This document shows positions 44,482-52,106 of a stretch of DNA of 64,000 nt, in pieces (the first letter of the stretch is position 1; the number at the start of each line of letters is the position of its first letter). The position numbers were made by a program, and so were the translations under genes. Source of the DNA: a bacterium. Its GTDB lineage: Bacteria; Krumholzibacteriota; Krumholzibacteriia; LZORAL124-64-63. The notes below the pieces were generated by a model. It was not told where the DNA came from and did not search any database. It saw nothing but the letters and a program-made list of their open reading frames with translations. The stretch covers positions 62,001 through 126,000 of the forward strand of contig JADJCK010000003.1 of NCBI GenBank assembly GCA_016703265.1, read 5' to 3'.

Positions 44482-45129
44482 TCAGGGACAGCGTGCGCCC
44501 ATCGAGCGCGCCAGCAGCGGGATGTCGGCCAGGTCGATGTGTCCATCGGCGTGAAGATCAGCCGCAAACCTGTACTCACCGTAGTACCCTGCCGCGAAGA
44601 GCGCGACGTCGTTGAGAGACACCGCACGGTCGCCGTTCAGGTCTGGACTGTTGAAGTGCAGGTCCAGCGTCGTCGTGGTGTACAACGGCGCGCCGTTGAT
44701 CACGACCACGCACGGCCCCGGGCTGTTGCCGCCCGCATGCAGCGGCAACACCCAGCGCATCAGACCCGACGCGTCGGAGTTGTTATCGGCGATCGTGCCA
44801 CCGAGACAGGGAACGAAATTCCCGCCGGTGGACTCCAGCCAGACGTCGTTGCGGGAAAAATTCGGGACCGGTCCGCAGGGGTCGGACAACATCAACGCGA
44901 TCGTCGCGTCGACCGGCGTGCCGTCGGGACGTCGCGCCTGCGTGAACGACGGTCCCGAACCATCGGGCACCACGAGCAGCGTGGCGGGCCCGCCTGCCGC
45001 CGCGTTCCAGACCACGACGCTGTAACTGAGATCAGGCAGGCCCGTCACCGGGTCGTTGGGATCACACTCGGCGATGGCCGGCGTTGCGAATGCCACGAAC
45101 AACAACGTGGCCGCGATCCGATTCCACAT
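44482..45129 (-). CDS. Secreted protein with dockerin-like calcium-binding repeat
   Basis: 215 residues from ATG 45129 (AGGAAGGGG upstream), with a signal peptide MWNRIAATLLFVAFATPAIAE. The main body (residues about 22-150) is a beta-rich domain with a few Cys that I cannot assign. The C-terminus has the paired EF-hand-like loops of type I dockerins: DLNGDRAVSLNDVALFAAGY and DLHADGHIDLADIPLLARSMG. In lineages without cellulosomes such modules usually mark secreted proteins of unknown partners. No scaffoldin or cohesin is visible here. Confidence 0.72.
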   Translation of the reverse strand: MWNRIAATLLFVAFATPAIAECDPNDPVTGLPDLSYSVVVWNAAAGGPATLLVVPDGSGPSFTQARRPDGTPVDATIALMLSDPCGPVPNFSRNDVWLESTGGNFVPCLGGTIADNNSDASGLMRWVLPLHAGGNSPGPCVVVINGAPLYTTTTLDLHFNSPDLNGDRAVSLNDVALFAAGYYGEYRFAADLHADGHIDLADIPLLARSMGARCP

Positions 45130-45241
45130 GGCTTTTCCCCTTCCTGCCCCGTAAGACCACCACCTCAGCTTACCGAGAAGCAAGCGGCCGGCGCAACGAA
45201 GTTCGCGTCGCCGGCCGAGTATCCCAGGGTCGTGACCTGTA

Positions 45242-46591
45242 CTATTTGATGTAACCCAGCGAGCGCAGCTGCCGCCGGATCTCCTCCTCGACGGCGCTAT
45301 CCTCTTCCGCCACAACACCCCCGACCGCCGGCCGCAGCGCCAGGTACGATGCCACGCGGTTCTTCTCGATGTGCGCCACGCGATCGGTGCCCTTGTCGGT
45401 CAGGCCTGTGGCCAGCACGACGCCGGGCATGTCGCCGGCGGGCGGAAGGTCGAGCAGCGCCAGCAGCGTCGGGCAGATGTCGAGCAACTGCAGGTGACCG
45501 AAGTTCGCCCCGGCCACGTGCAGCGGACTGCGCACCATGAAGATGCCCCACTCCGAATGCTCGACGGTGCCCTTGCCCTCGGGGCGCGGCCCGTAGAACC
45601 CGTGATCCGAGACGATGACGGCCGGGCGATCGGGCGGGAACCACGAGAGCACTTCGCCGACGGCCTCGTCGCTCCACTCGTAGTAGCGGCGCACGACTTC
45701 GCGGAAGGCCGCCAGCTCCGCCTGGTCGCCGCGCCAAGCGTTGGCCTCGATCGCCATGTAGTGATAGAAGCCGTGGCTGATCATGTCCGGGCCGCGCAGG
45801 TAGAAGAAGAAGAGGTCGAAGTCGCGCGCGGCCTTCAGGCGGCGAGCCACGTTCAGGTAGGCGAGGTCGGCGGCCCAGATCTCGCGCAGTTTCTGCGTCT
45901 GCTGTGGATGGGCCAATTCCAGCGCAGCCACATCGGCGCCCGCGGGCAGGAAACGTGCGAGTTGCTGCGCCGTGAGGGAGGCCGGGTCCACACGGCACTC
46001 CAGCACCGCCGTGGTCAGCGAGTCGGGATCGACCAGGCCCGCCAGCGGCTTGCCGCGATCCCGGCCGTAGGGCAGGTAGTCGCTGACCATCACGCCGTCG
46101 ATGGGCCGCGCCGGGTAGGTGGTCCACATGCCGCTGACGAACGTGCTCCGGCCGGCGGCGCCGAGGATGTCCCAGAGCGCGGGCGCGTGCCAGGCGCTGC
46201 CGGTCACCGGCTTCTGTCCGGAGCCCTTCACGAAGCTGTCGACACCGTGCACGGCGGGCATCACGCCGGTGCAGATGCTCGCCCACAGCAGCGGCGACTT
46301 CTCCAGCGGGTAGAACGACTGCATGCGTCCCGACGCGGACTGCGCCCGGAACGCCTTCAGGTGCGGCAACCGGCCTTCGGCCATCATCGGGTCCAGCAGG
46401 CGCCAGTCGGCCGAGTCGACGCCGATCACGAGGAGCTTCGGCGTCGCATCCTTCTCTGCGCCGCCGCCGGGCGAGGGTTTGGCAGCGGTGCCGCCCTTGT
46501 CTGCGCCGCTCTTCTCACCGCCGCAGCCCGCCAGCAACACCACCGCTGCCGCCAGCCACCACGCTCCCGCACCACGTCCGCCGATCACCAT
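45242..46591 (-). CDS. Alkaline-phosphatase-superfamily phosphodiesterase, lipoprotein
   Basis: 449 residues from ATG 46591. The N-terminus is a lipoprotein signal with lipobox (LAAAVVLLAGCGG, Cys near residue 23) followed by a low-complexity Gly/Ala/Lys linker. The catalytic core begins at KLLVIGVDSADWRLL, with the first metal-binding Asp, then a nucleophile region LEKSPLLWASICTG, and the late VIVSDHGFYG with metal-binding Asp and His. These place it among type I phosphodiesterase/nucleotide pyrophosphatase enzymes. It ends in LRSLGYIK, a tail resembling that of the small protein at 47429. Last gene of a five-gene leftward cluster; its ATG sits 2 nt before the end of the previous gene. Substrate unknown. 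Confidence 0.82.
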   Translation of the reverse strand: MVIGGRGAGAWWLAAAVVLLAGCGGEKSGADKGGTAAKPSPGGGAEKDATPKLLVIGVDSADWRLLDPMMAEGRLPHLKAFRAQSASGRMQSFYPLEKSPLLWASICTGVMPAVHGVDSFVKGSGQKPVTGSAWHAPALWDILGAAGRSTFVSGMWTTYPARPIDGVMVSDYLPYGRDRGKPLAGLVDPDSLTTAVLECRVDPASLTAQQLARFLPAGADVAALELAHPQQTQKLREIWAADLAYLNVARRLKAARDFDLFFFYLRGPDMISHGFYHYMAIEANAWRGDQAELAAFREVVRRYYEWSDEAVGEVLSWFPPDRPAVIVSDHGFYGPRPEGKGTVEHSEWGIFMVRSPLHVAGANFGHLQLLDICPTLLALLDLPPAGDMPGVVLATGLTDKGTDRVAHIEKNRVASYLALRPAVGGVVAEEDSAVEEEIRRQLRSLGYIK

Positions 46592-46592
46592 C

Positions 46593-47414
46593 TCAGATCT
46601 CCACCTTCAACACGTTCTTGAGCGCCAGCCCGCCGGCCAGCGACACCAGCATGAAAGCGACGAGCCAGTCCAGTTCGACGCCCAGGTAGCTCACGGTGCG
46701 CGCCGGATACCGCAGCCGAGTCTCCAGCACGGGGCCGCTGCCCGCCAACTGCTTCTCGCCGGGATACAGCAGGGCGTGGGTCCAGCTCGTGCTCGCCGTC
46801 TCAGCCGTGCGCGGCAGGCCGGTGCCGGCCGCCAGCGAACGCTGCGCCACAGCCTGCCCGCCCAGCGTCACCGTCAATTCATGTCTCCCCGGCGCGGCGG
46901 CCCTCACGCGCCAGGCCGCGGCGCCGCCGGCCCGATCGCGCACGGGACCGGCCTCGACGACGACGCCCGCAGGCGCCGACAGCTGCAGTTCGTCGAGCCG
47001 CGCCGCTGCGGAAGGCGCCAGCGTCACCGCGAGCACCGAGCTTTCGCCCACGTGCAGCGGTCGCCGCGCATAGCGGGCCTCGAGTTGTCCCAGGGTGAGC
47101 AGCATGGGCAGGAGCATCACGACGAGGGCCGGCAGGCTCAGGGACACATAGCGCAGGTTCGCGAGCGCCAGGTCGCGCTGGATGCGCCCGACCACGCGCA
47201 GGTGCTCCTGGTACAGGCCCATCTCGAAGATGTGGCCGACCAGCCGGTCGCGGGCCGCGGCCAGCCGCGCCTGCGGCGTCACGACGCGGAACAGCAGCAG
47301 CGCCCACACCGCCGAAAGCACCGACACCACGATCAGGCCCCAGGCGGGCGCCCCGGCAAAGGGCGCCAGCACGAGGTCGAACACGCGTCCGACAATGCCG
47401 TTCACGACGTTCAT
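46593..47414 (-). CDS. Membrane protein, possibly Oxa1/EMC3 (DUF106)-like
   Basis: 273 residues with a membrane-spanning first segment (about 15-45), a coiled, charged helix (PQARLAAARDRLVGHIFEMGLYQEHLRVVGRI), then a second membrane segment LSLPALVVMLLPMLLTLG. A periplasmic beta-rich domain follows (about 120-230), and a C-terminal membrane segment VELDWLVAFMLVSLAGGLALKN closes the protein. The helix/coil/helix arrangement recalls YidC/Oxa1/EMC3-type insertases, but I see no conserved residue that decides it. It sits between two phosphodiesterases and a ribbon-helix-helix-like protein, all within an operon-like arrangement. Confidence 0.5.
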   Translation of the reverse strand: MNVVNGIVGRVFDLVLAPFAGAPAWGLIVVSVLSAVWALLLFRVVTPQARLAAARDRLVGHIFEMGLYQEHLRVVGRIQRDLALANLRYVSLSLPALVVMLLPMLLTLGQLEARYARRPLHVGESSVLAVTLAPSAAARLDELQLSAPAGVVVEAGPVRDRAGGAAAWRVRAAAPGRHELTVTLGGQAVAQRSLAAGTGLPRTAETASTSWTHALLYPGEKQLAGSGPVLETRLRYPARTVSYLGVELDWLVAFMLVSLAGGLALKNVLKVEI

Positions 47415-47428
47415 TCAGGAGGCACCGC

Positions 47429-47626
47429 TCACGAAATGTACCCCAGCCCCTGCATGCGCTTGCGGATCTCGTCCTCCGAGTCGCCGCCCTCCTCGAACTT
47501 GGCGATCTCGCGTTCCAGCACGTGGCGCACGAATTCCTCCGGCGTCGCGTAGCCCGCGATGCCGGCGTACTTCTTCACCTTCGCCAGGAGGTCCTTTTCG
47601 AGCTTGATCGACGGTCCGCCGAACAT
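47429..47626 (-). CDS. Small ribbon-helix-helix-like protein
   Basis: 65 residues from ATG 47626. The beginning IKLEKDLLAKVKKYAGIAGYATPEEFVRHVLEREI matches the strand-helix-helix pattern of MetJ/Arc-type DNA-binding proteins, with an Arg/Lys-rich first strand. The tail DEIRKRMQGLGYIS resembles the end of the lipoprotein phosphodiesterase two genes downstream (RRQLRSLGYIK), so the tail may mediate an interaction within the cluster. It is encoded in the same direction between a phosphodiesterase and the membrane-protein gene. DNA binding is inferred, not shown. Confidence 0.6.
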   Translation of the reverse strand: MFGGPSIKLEKDLLAKVKKYAGIAGYATPEEFVRHVLEREIAKFEEGGDSEDEIRKRMQGLGYIS

Positions 47627-47663
47627 CGCCGCCCCTTTCGCCCGCGCACGCGGGCCCCACGTT

Positions 47664-49652
47664 TCACTCGCTGAACAGGTCGCCGCCCACCATGTCCGCC
47701 GGCACCGGCACCCCGAACAGCGTCAGGATGGTCGGCGCCATGTCCACCAGCGCCGGATTGGCGCGCCGGACCGGCCGGTTGACCAGCAGCACGCCCGGCA
47801 CCTCGTCGGCGGCCATGCAATGGTCGCCGCTCCACTTGAGCATGTTGTCGCTGAACTCCGACTCGGTCACCCGGCCCAGCGCCGACTCGTTGCTGCCGCG
47901 CCAGCCGCGATGGTACCCGACGACGATGTCCGGCCCGGTGTCGCGCATCGCGCCGTGATACACCTCGTCGGCGCGGTACGCGTACTTGATCGCGGGCTTG
48001 CCGTCGAGCGGATCGGTCACCGCTTCCAGTTCCGCCTTGAGCCGGGCCAGCAGCCCCTGCGCCTCGGCGCCCGGCTGCACGATGCCCTCGCGCTCGCGTC
48101 CGGCCAGGTTCAGGTACAACCCGTTCAGCCCGATGGCGTAGGCGCGCGTGCGCGACCAGTCGACGTGCCGCAGCATGTCAACTTCTGTGGGCATGGTGCC
48201 CTCGTCGAGCACCAGGTAGCCGTGGTTCATCAGCCAGGTGTTCACATGGAAGGCGCGGTTCCACGGCGCGAAGCCGTGGTCGCTCATGACCATGATCAGC
48301 GCATCGCTGCCCGCGCGGTCGATCGCCAGGCCCAGCGCGCGGTCCAGGTCGCGGTAGACATCACGGATGCGGCCGGCGTGCGCCGGGTCAGCGTGCGCGT
48401 GCGTGGGCGAACCCGGATCCATGTTACGCCATGTCATGTGGCAGGTCTGGTCCGGCGAGTTGAAGTAGAAGTACAGCAACCCGCGCTCCACACCGGCAAA
48501 GCGATCGAGTTCGGACTTCAGCTGCGCCAGGTGCTCAGCCATCACGAGTTCGCTCTGGCGCACGAAGTCGGCGTCGGCGAAGAACCCGTTCTCCAGGGCG
48601 CTGGTGTCGTCGGGCAGTCCCTGCGTGTAGAAAAGGCCCGTTTCCTCCGCCAGTTCGCGGCTGTAGCCGCCGGGCGTGCTGATCGGCATCTCCGGGCGTT
48701 CCGGATCCAGCTGCACCGGCGTGGCGTAGAGCTTCAGGTGCGGCGACGTGCTGATGAGGTAGTAGCGACAGATGCCGTGCACCGACTTCAGCAGGGGCAC
48801 CATCGGGAAGTCGACCGGCACCCAGTCGCTCCACTCGCCCGCCTTCAGCACCACTTCGTGCGTGCCGGCGCGCAGCCAGACGGCCCCGTGCTCCTGGTCC
48901 ACCACGCCCTCGACGGCCGCCAGCACCTCGGGGTCGCCCTGGCGCCACGTGTTGCGGGGCCCGGCCAGCGTGGCGGTGAAGCGTCCGTCCTGCAGGTACA
49001 CCGACTCCACGCGTCCTCCCGCCAGGTCGCGCTCAACCGGCGGGTCGGTGGTGATCAGCGTCGAGATCCCGTAGCTGCCGGTGATGTCGGGCGTCCCCAT
49101 GCCCGACAGCGAGCGCACTTCACAATCGACGGGCGGGAAGTTCGCCGGCACCTTGAAGATGGTGGCGTCCACGTCGGCACCCGGCAGCAGCTCCCAGAAC
49201 GCCGTGCCCTGGCGCAGGTTCTTCACCTTGCCGGTGCCGCGCGGAATCTTCCACTTGCCCAGCTTCCAGAACTTGTCGGGCGCACTCGCTTCGCTGGCCG
49301 AGAAGCGCGGCAGCATCGTCTGCGGATCGCGGTGGATGAAGTCGAAGATGCCGTGGCCGCCCGGATCACGCCCGGTGATGAAGTTCGACCAGGCCACCGG
49401 CGACTGCGGCGGGATCGCGGTGCCGAACGGCGTCACGACGGCGCCCTGCGCCAGGAAGCGGCTGAAGTTCGGCAGCGCGCCCTCGTCCAGGTACTGGCGC
49501 AGCAGCACCGGATCCATGCCGTCGAACCCGAGGATGAGCACGCGCGGACCGGCCTCCGCTGCGGCCTCCGCATTGCGCAACCCCGGTCCGGCCGCAGTCA
49601 CGGCCGACACCGCGAGCAGCACCACGATCGCCTGCCTGCAACACTGCCTCAT
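47664..49652 (-). CDS. Secreted alkaline-phosphatase-superfamily phosphodiesterase
   Basis: 662 residues from ATG 49652, whose codon overlaps the stop of the upstream gene (ATGA). A signal peptide MRQCCRQAIVVLLAVSAVTAA is followed by the core RVLILGFDGMDPVLLRQYLDEGALPNFSRFLAQG, with metal-binding Asp residues. Further features are the nucleophile region PPQSPVAWSNFITG, the HGIFDFIHRD segment, VMSDHGFAPWNR with its Asp/His pair, and the C-terminal WSGDHCMAADEVPG. Homologous over most of its length to the next gene upstream. It probably hydrolyses a phosphodiester or pyrophosphate at the cell surface; the substrate is unknown. Confidence 0.85.
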   Translation of the reverse strand: MRQCCRQAIVVLLAVSAVTAAGPGLRNAEAAAEAGPRVLILGFDGMDPVLLRQYLDEGALPNFSRFLAQGAVVTPFGTAIPPQSPVAWSNFITGRDPGGHGIFDFIHRDPQTMLPRFSASEASAPDKFWKLGKWKIPRGTGKVKNLRQGTAFWELLPGADVDATIFKVPANFPPVDCEVRSLSGMGTPDITGSYGISTLITTDPPVERDLAGGRVESVYLQDGRFTATLAGPRNTWRQGDPEVLAAVEGVVDQEHGAVWLRAGTHEVVLKAGEWSDWVPVDFPMVPLLKSVHGICRYYLISTSPHLKLYATPVQLDPERPEMPISTPGGYSRELAEETGLFYTQGLPDDTSALENGFFADADFVRQSELVMAEHLAQLKSELDRFAGVERGLLYFYFNSPDQTCHMTWRNMDPGSPTHAHADPAHAGRIRDVYRDLDRALGLAIDRAGSDALIMVMSDHGFAPWNRAFHVNTWLMNHGYLVLDEGTMPTEVDMLRHVDWSRTRAYAIGLNGLYLNLAGREREGIVQPGAEAQGLLARLKAELEAVTDPLDGKPAIKYAYRADEVYHGAMRDTGPDIVVGYHRGWRGSNESALGRVTESEFSDNMLKWSGDHCMAADEVPGVLLVNRPVRRANPALVDMAPTILTLFGVPVPADMVGGDLFSE

Positions 49653-51757
49653 GCCGCCTCCCCATCGCCGCTGAAGATGCTGCGCCCGGTCATGTGCGCA
49701 GGGCGCGGCAGCCCCAGCAGGTCCAGCACCGTCGGGGCCAGGTCCACCAGGTTGGGCTTTCCGGCCGCGAACGGCAGCGAACTGAACAGCACGCCGGGCA
49801 CCTGCCGCGGATCCATGCAATGGTCGCCCGACCAGCTGCGGGTGTTGTCGGAGATGACCACGCCCGACACCGCGCCCACCGCCGCGTCCCAGTCGGCGCG
49901 GTAGCCCGGCTTGTAGCCGACGATCACGTCGGGGCCGTTCTCGCGGTAGGGCCCGTGGTAGACGTCCTCGCCGGCCCACAGCTCGGTGATGGCTTCCTGC
50001 CCGCCGCGCCCCGGGTCGGGCAGCCCGCGCAGGCGGTCGATGATCTCGCGCTTGAGCGTCGCCACCTGGGCGGGCTCCACGCAACCGTCGTGCTCGCGGC
50101 CCTTCACGTTGAGGTAGAAGCCGGCCAGCCCGTTGGTATAGGCGCGCGTGCGCGGCCAGTCGATGTCGCCCACCTCGAAGCGGCGGCCGTCGGGAATCGC
50201 CGGCAGCGGCCCATCGGCCGGGTCGCCCTTCAGGTAGAGATAGCCGTTCCCGCGGAACCAGGCATTCAGGTTCACGCCGCGCTGGAACTGCTTGAACCCG
50301 TGGTCGGAGGCGACCAGCAGCACGTCGCCCTTGCGCAGCTTCGCGCGCGTCTCGCCCACCAGCGCGTCGGCGCGGCGGTACAGGTCGAGGATGGCGTCCT
50401 TGTGCTTCTCGGTATCCTTGCCGCGGTTCGCCGGGTGTTCCGGGTCCAGGTAGCGGAAGAACATGTGCTGGATGCGGTCGGTGGCGTCGAACACGACGGA
50501 GACCACGCCCTCGGGCGTGCGGTCGAGCGCGTGCAGGAACTGCCGCCGCCGCTCCTCGTGGATGGCGTAGGCCTGCTCGAGGAACGCCTGCTCGTCGATG
50601 ACACGCTCGTTGAGCGCCCAGGTGTCCTCGGCCAGCCCGAGCGTGGCGAACGGCCCGTGCAGCTTGGCCAGGGCCATCGCCAGGTGCGGCGGGTTGCTGA
50701 TGGGCACGGCCGGCTTTGCGGGGTCGATGTGCAGCGGCGTCACGTAGAACGTGAACCGCGGCGCGAACGCCGTCACGCGCAGGCGGCAGATGCCGTGCGC
50801 CTGCTGCGACCCGCGGCCGAAGGCGACCGGGATCCAGTCCGAGTACTCGTCGGCGCCCAGCGTGAACGTGCGGCCGGCCATCGTGAACCGCGCGCGCGAC
50901 GCAGCCCTGTCCACCGCGACCGTCACGGCAACCGTCAGCGGGCCCGAGCCGTCCGGGGCATCGGGCCCCGGCAGCCTGCCCGTGAAGGCGTCGCCATCGC
51001 GCTCCAGCAACAGCCGCACGCCGCCGGTGGTCATCGTCGCTTCGGCCGTGCCGGCCGCCGCCGGCTCACGGAATTCGGTGAAGGTGCCCTGGGTGCCGCG
51101 CAGGTCGGGCACGCACATCGCCGACAGCAGCTTGCCGCCGAAGCGATCGGGCGGAAAGGTGATCGGCACGCGCAGGATGCTCGTGGCCACGCCGGCCTCG
51201 GCGCACGTGGTCCAGAACGGCTTGCTGCGCTTGAGCGACTCGAAGGGATGGCCGCCGCCCGGCAGGCTGAACGGTCCGATCTTCCGCGCCGGCGCGCGCC
51301 GCAGCCGCGTGGACGACAACGTCGGCAGGTGCGTCAGGCGGTCGCGCGTGAGGAAATCGAAGATGTTGTGGCCCGACGCGTCGACACCCGTGGCGAACGT
51401 CGACCAGCCCACCGGCGACATCGCCGGCCAGGTGGTGCCCAACGGACGGAAGCCGCCCTCGCGGCGCAGCGCATCGAGATGCGGCAGCTGCCCCTCGTCC
51501 AGCCAGCGGCGGGTAAGGATCGGGTCCAGTCCATCGAGCCCGAGCACCACCACGCGGCGGGCCTGCGCGCCCTTGCGGCGACCGCGGCCGCGCAGCGAGC
51601 GGATCGCCAGCCGCGCCGGCCAGAGCAGCAGCGCCAGCAGGGCCAGGAGGATGCCCGCCAACGCGAACAGGAACGAACCGCCGAGCGCAAAGCCGGCGCC
51701 CGGCCCGATGTAGGCCGGGACCGGGTGCAGCGCGGCGAGTAAGGTCAGCGGCAGCAT
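49649..51757 (-). CDS. Membrane-anchored alkaline-phosphatase-superfamily phosphodiesterase
   Basis: 702 residues from ATG 51757. Two or three hydrophobic segments cover residues about 1-48 (FALGGSFLFALAGILLALLALLLW), so it is membrane-anchored with the enzyme on the outside. The core GLDGLDPILTRRWLDEGQLPHLDALR, PAMSPVGWSTFATGVDASGHNIFDF, VASDHGFKQFQ and WSGDHCMDPRQVPG parallel those of the 47664 protein. Internal positions match closely, so the pair arose by tandem duplication. First gene of the leftward cluster, translationally coupled to the next (ATGA). Function is inferred only at superfamily level. Confidence 0.83.
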   Translation of the reverse strand: MLPLTLLAALHPVPAYIGPGAGFALGGSFLFALAGILLALLALLLWPARLAIRSLRGRGRRKGAQARRVVVLGLDGLDPILTRRWLDEGQLPHLDALRREGGFRPLGTTWPAMSPVGWSTFATGVDASGHNIFDFLTRDRLTHLPTLSSTRLRRAPARKIGPFSLPGGGHPFESLKRSKPFWTTCAEAGVATSILRVPITFPPDRFGGKLLSAMCVPDLRGTQGTFTEFREPAAAGTAEATMTTGGVRLLLERDGDAFTGRLPGPDAPDGSGPLTVAVTVAVDRAASRARFTMAGRTFTLGADEYSDWIPVAFGRGSQQAHGICRLRVTAFAPRFTFYVTPLHIDPAKPAVPISNPPHLAMALAKLHGPFATLGLAEDTWALNERVIDEQAFLEQAYAIHEERRRQFLHALDRTPEGVVSVVFDATDRIQHMFFRYLDPEHPANRGKDTEKHKDAILDLYRRADALVGETRAKLRKGDVLLVASDHGFKQFQRGVNLNAWFRGNGYLYLKGDPADGPLPAIPDGRRFEVGDIDWPRTRAYTNGLAGFYLNVKGREHDGCVEPAQVATLKREIIDRLRGLPDPGRGGQEAITELWAGEDVYHGPYRENGPDVIVGYKPGYRADWDAAVGAVSGVVISDNTRSWSGDHCMDPRQVPGVLFSSLPFAAGKPNLVDLAPTVLDLLGLPRPAHMTGRSIFSGDGEAA

Positions 51758-52106
51758 CGTCTCGTGGAATCCTCAGGGACAGGGATGGGCAAGGACCTGT
51801 GCGGACACGGACCGGCGGCGGGCCCGGCTCCAGATGGTAACCCGGGGGGAAAACCCGGGCAACCCGGCCCTGGCGCGGCAGTTCCCGCCTTCCGCCCCCG
51901 CCGGGGGATAACTCGGCGCATCTGTTCGATAATGATAATCTTTTTTGAATATCGCGACGAAGAAAAATCGCGCCTGGGGACAACTTTTTCCGGGGCGACG
52001 ACATTTCCCGCACACCGGGAGCCCGGCCCCGCGCCCCTTCCTGATCAAGCGTATCCGATTCCGGCCGACAAGAGGAGGGACCGGCCGACTCCCTTGCCCG
52101 CCAGCC
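51758..52106. other. Divergent intergenic region with Fur-box-like site
   Basis: 349 bp between the leftward phosphodiesterase cluster and the rightward HEAT-like gene. It contains the AT-rich Fur-box-like sequence at 51928-51946. A GAGGAGG run near 52072-52079 lies too far from the ATG at 52107 to be its ribosome-binding site. I see no gene. Confidence 0.55.
51928..51946. promoter_or_regulatory. Fur-box-like element
   Basis: The 19 bases at 51928-51946 begin GATAATGATAATC, identical to the first 13 of the classic 19-bp Fur box, and match 16 of 19 overall. It lies in a G+C-rich genome, in the divergent region between the phosphodiesterase cluster and the HEAT-like gene. Which gene it would control is not decided by position alone. 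Confidence 0.45.
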
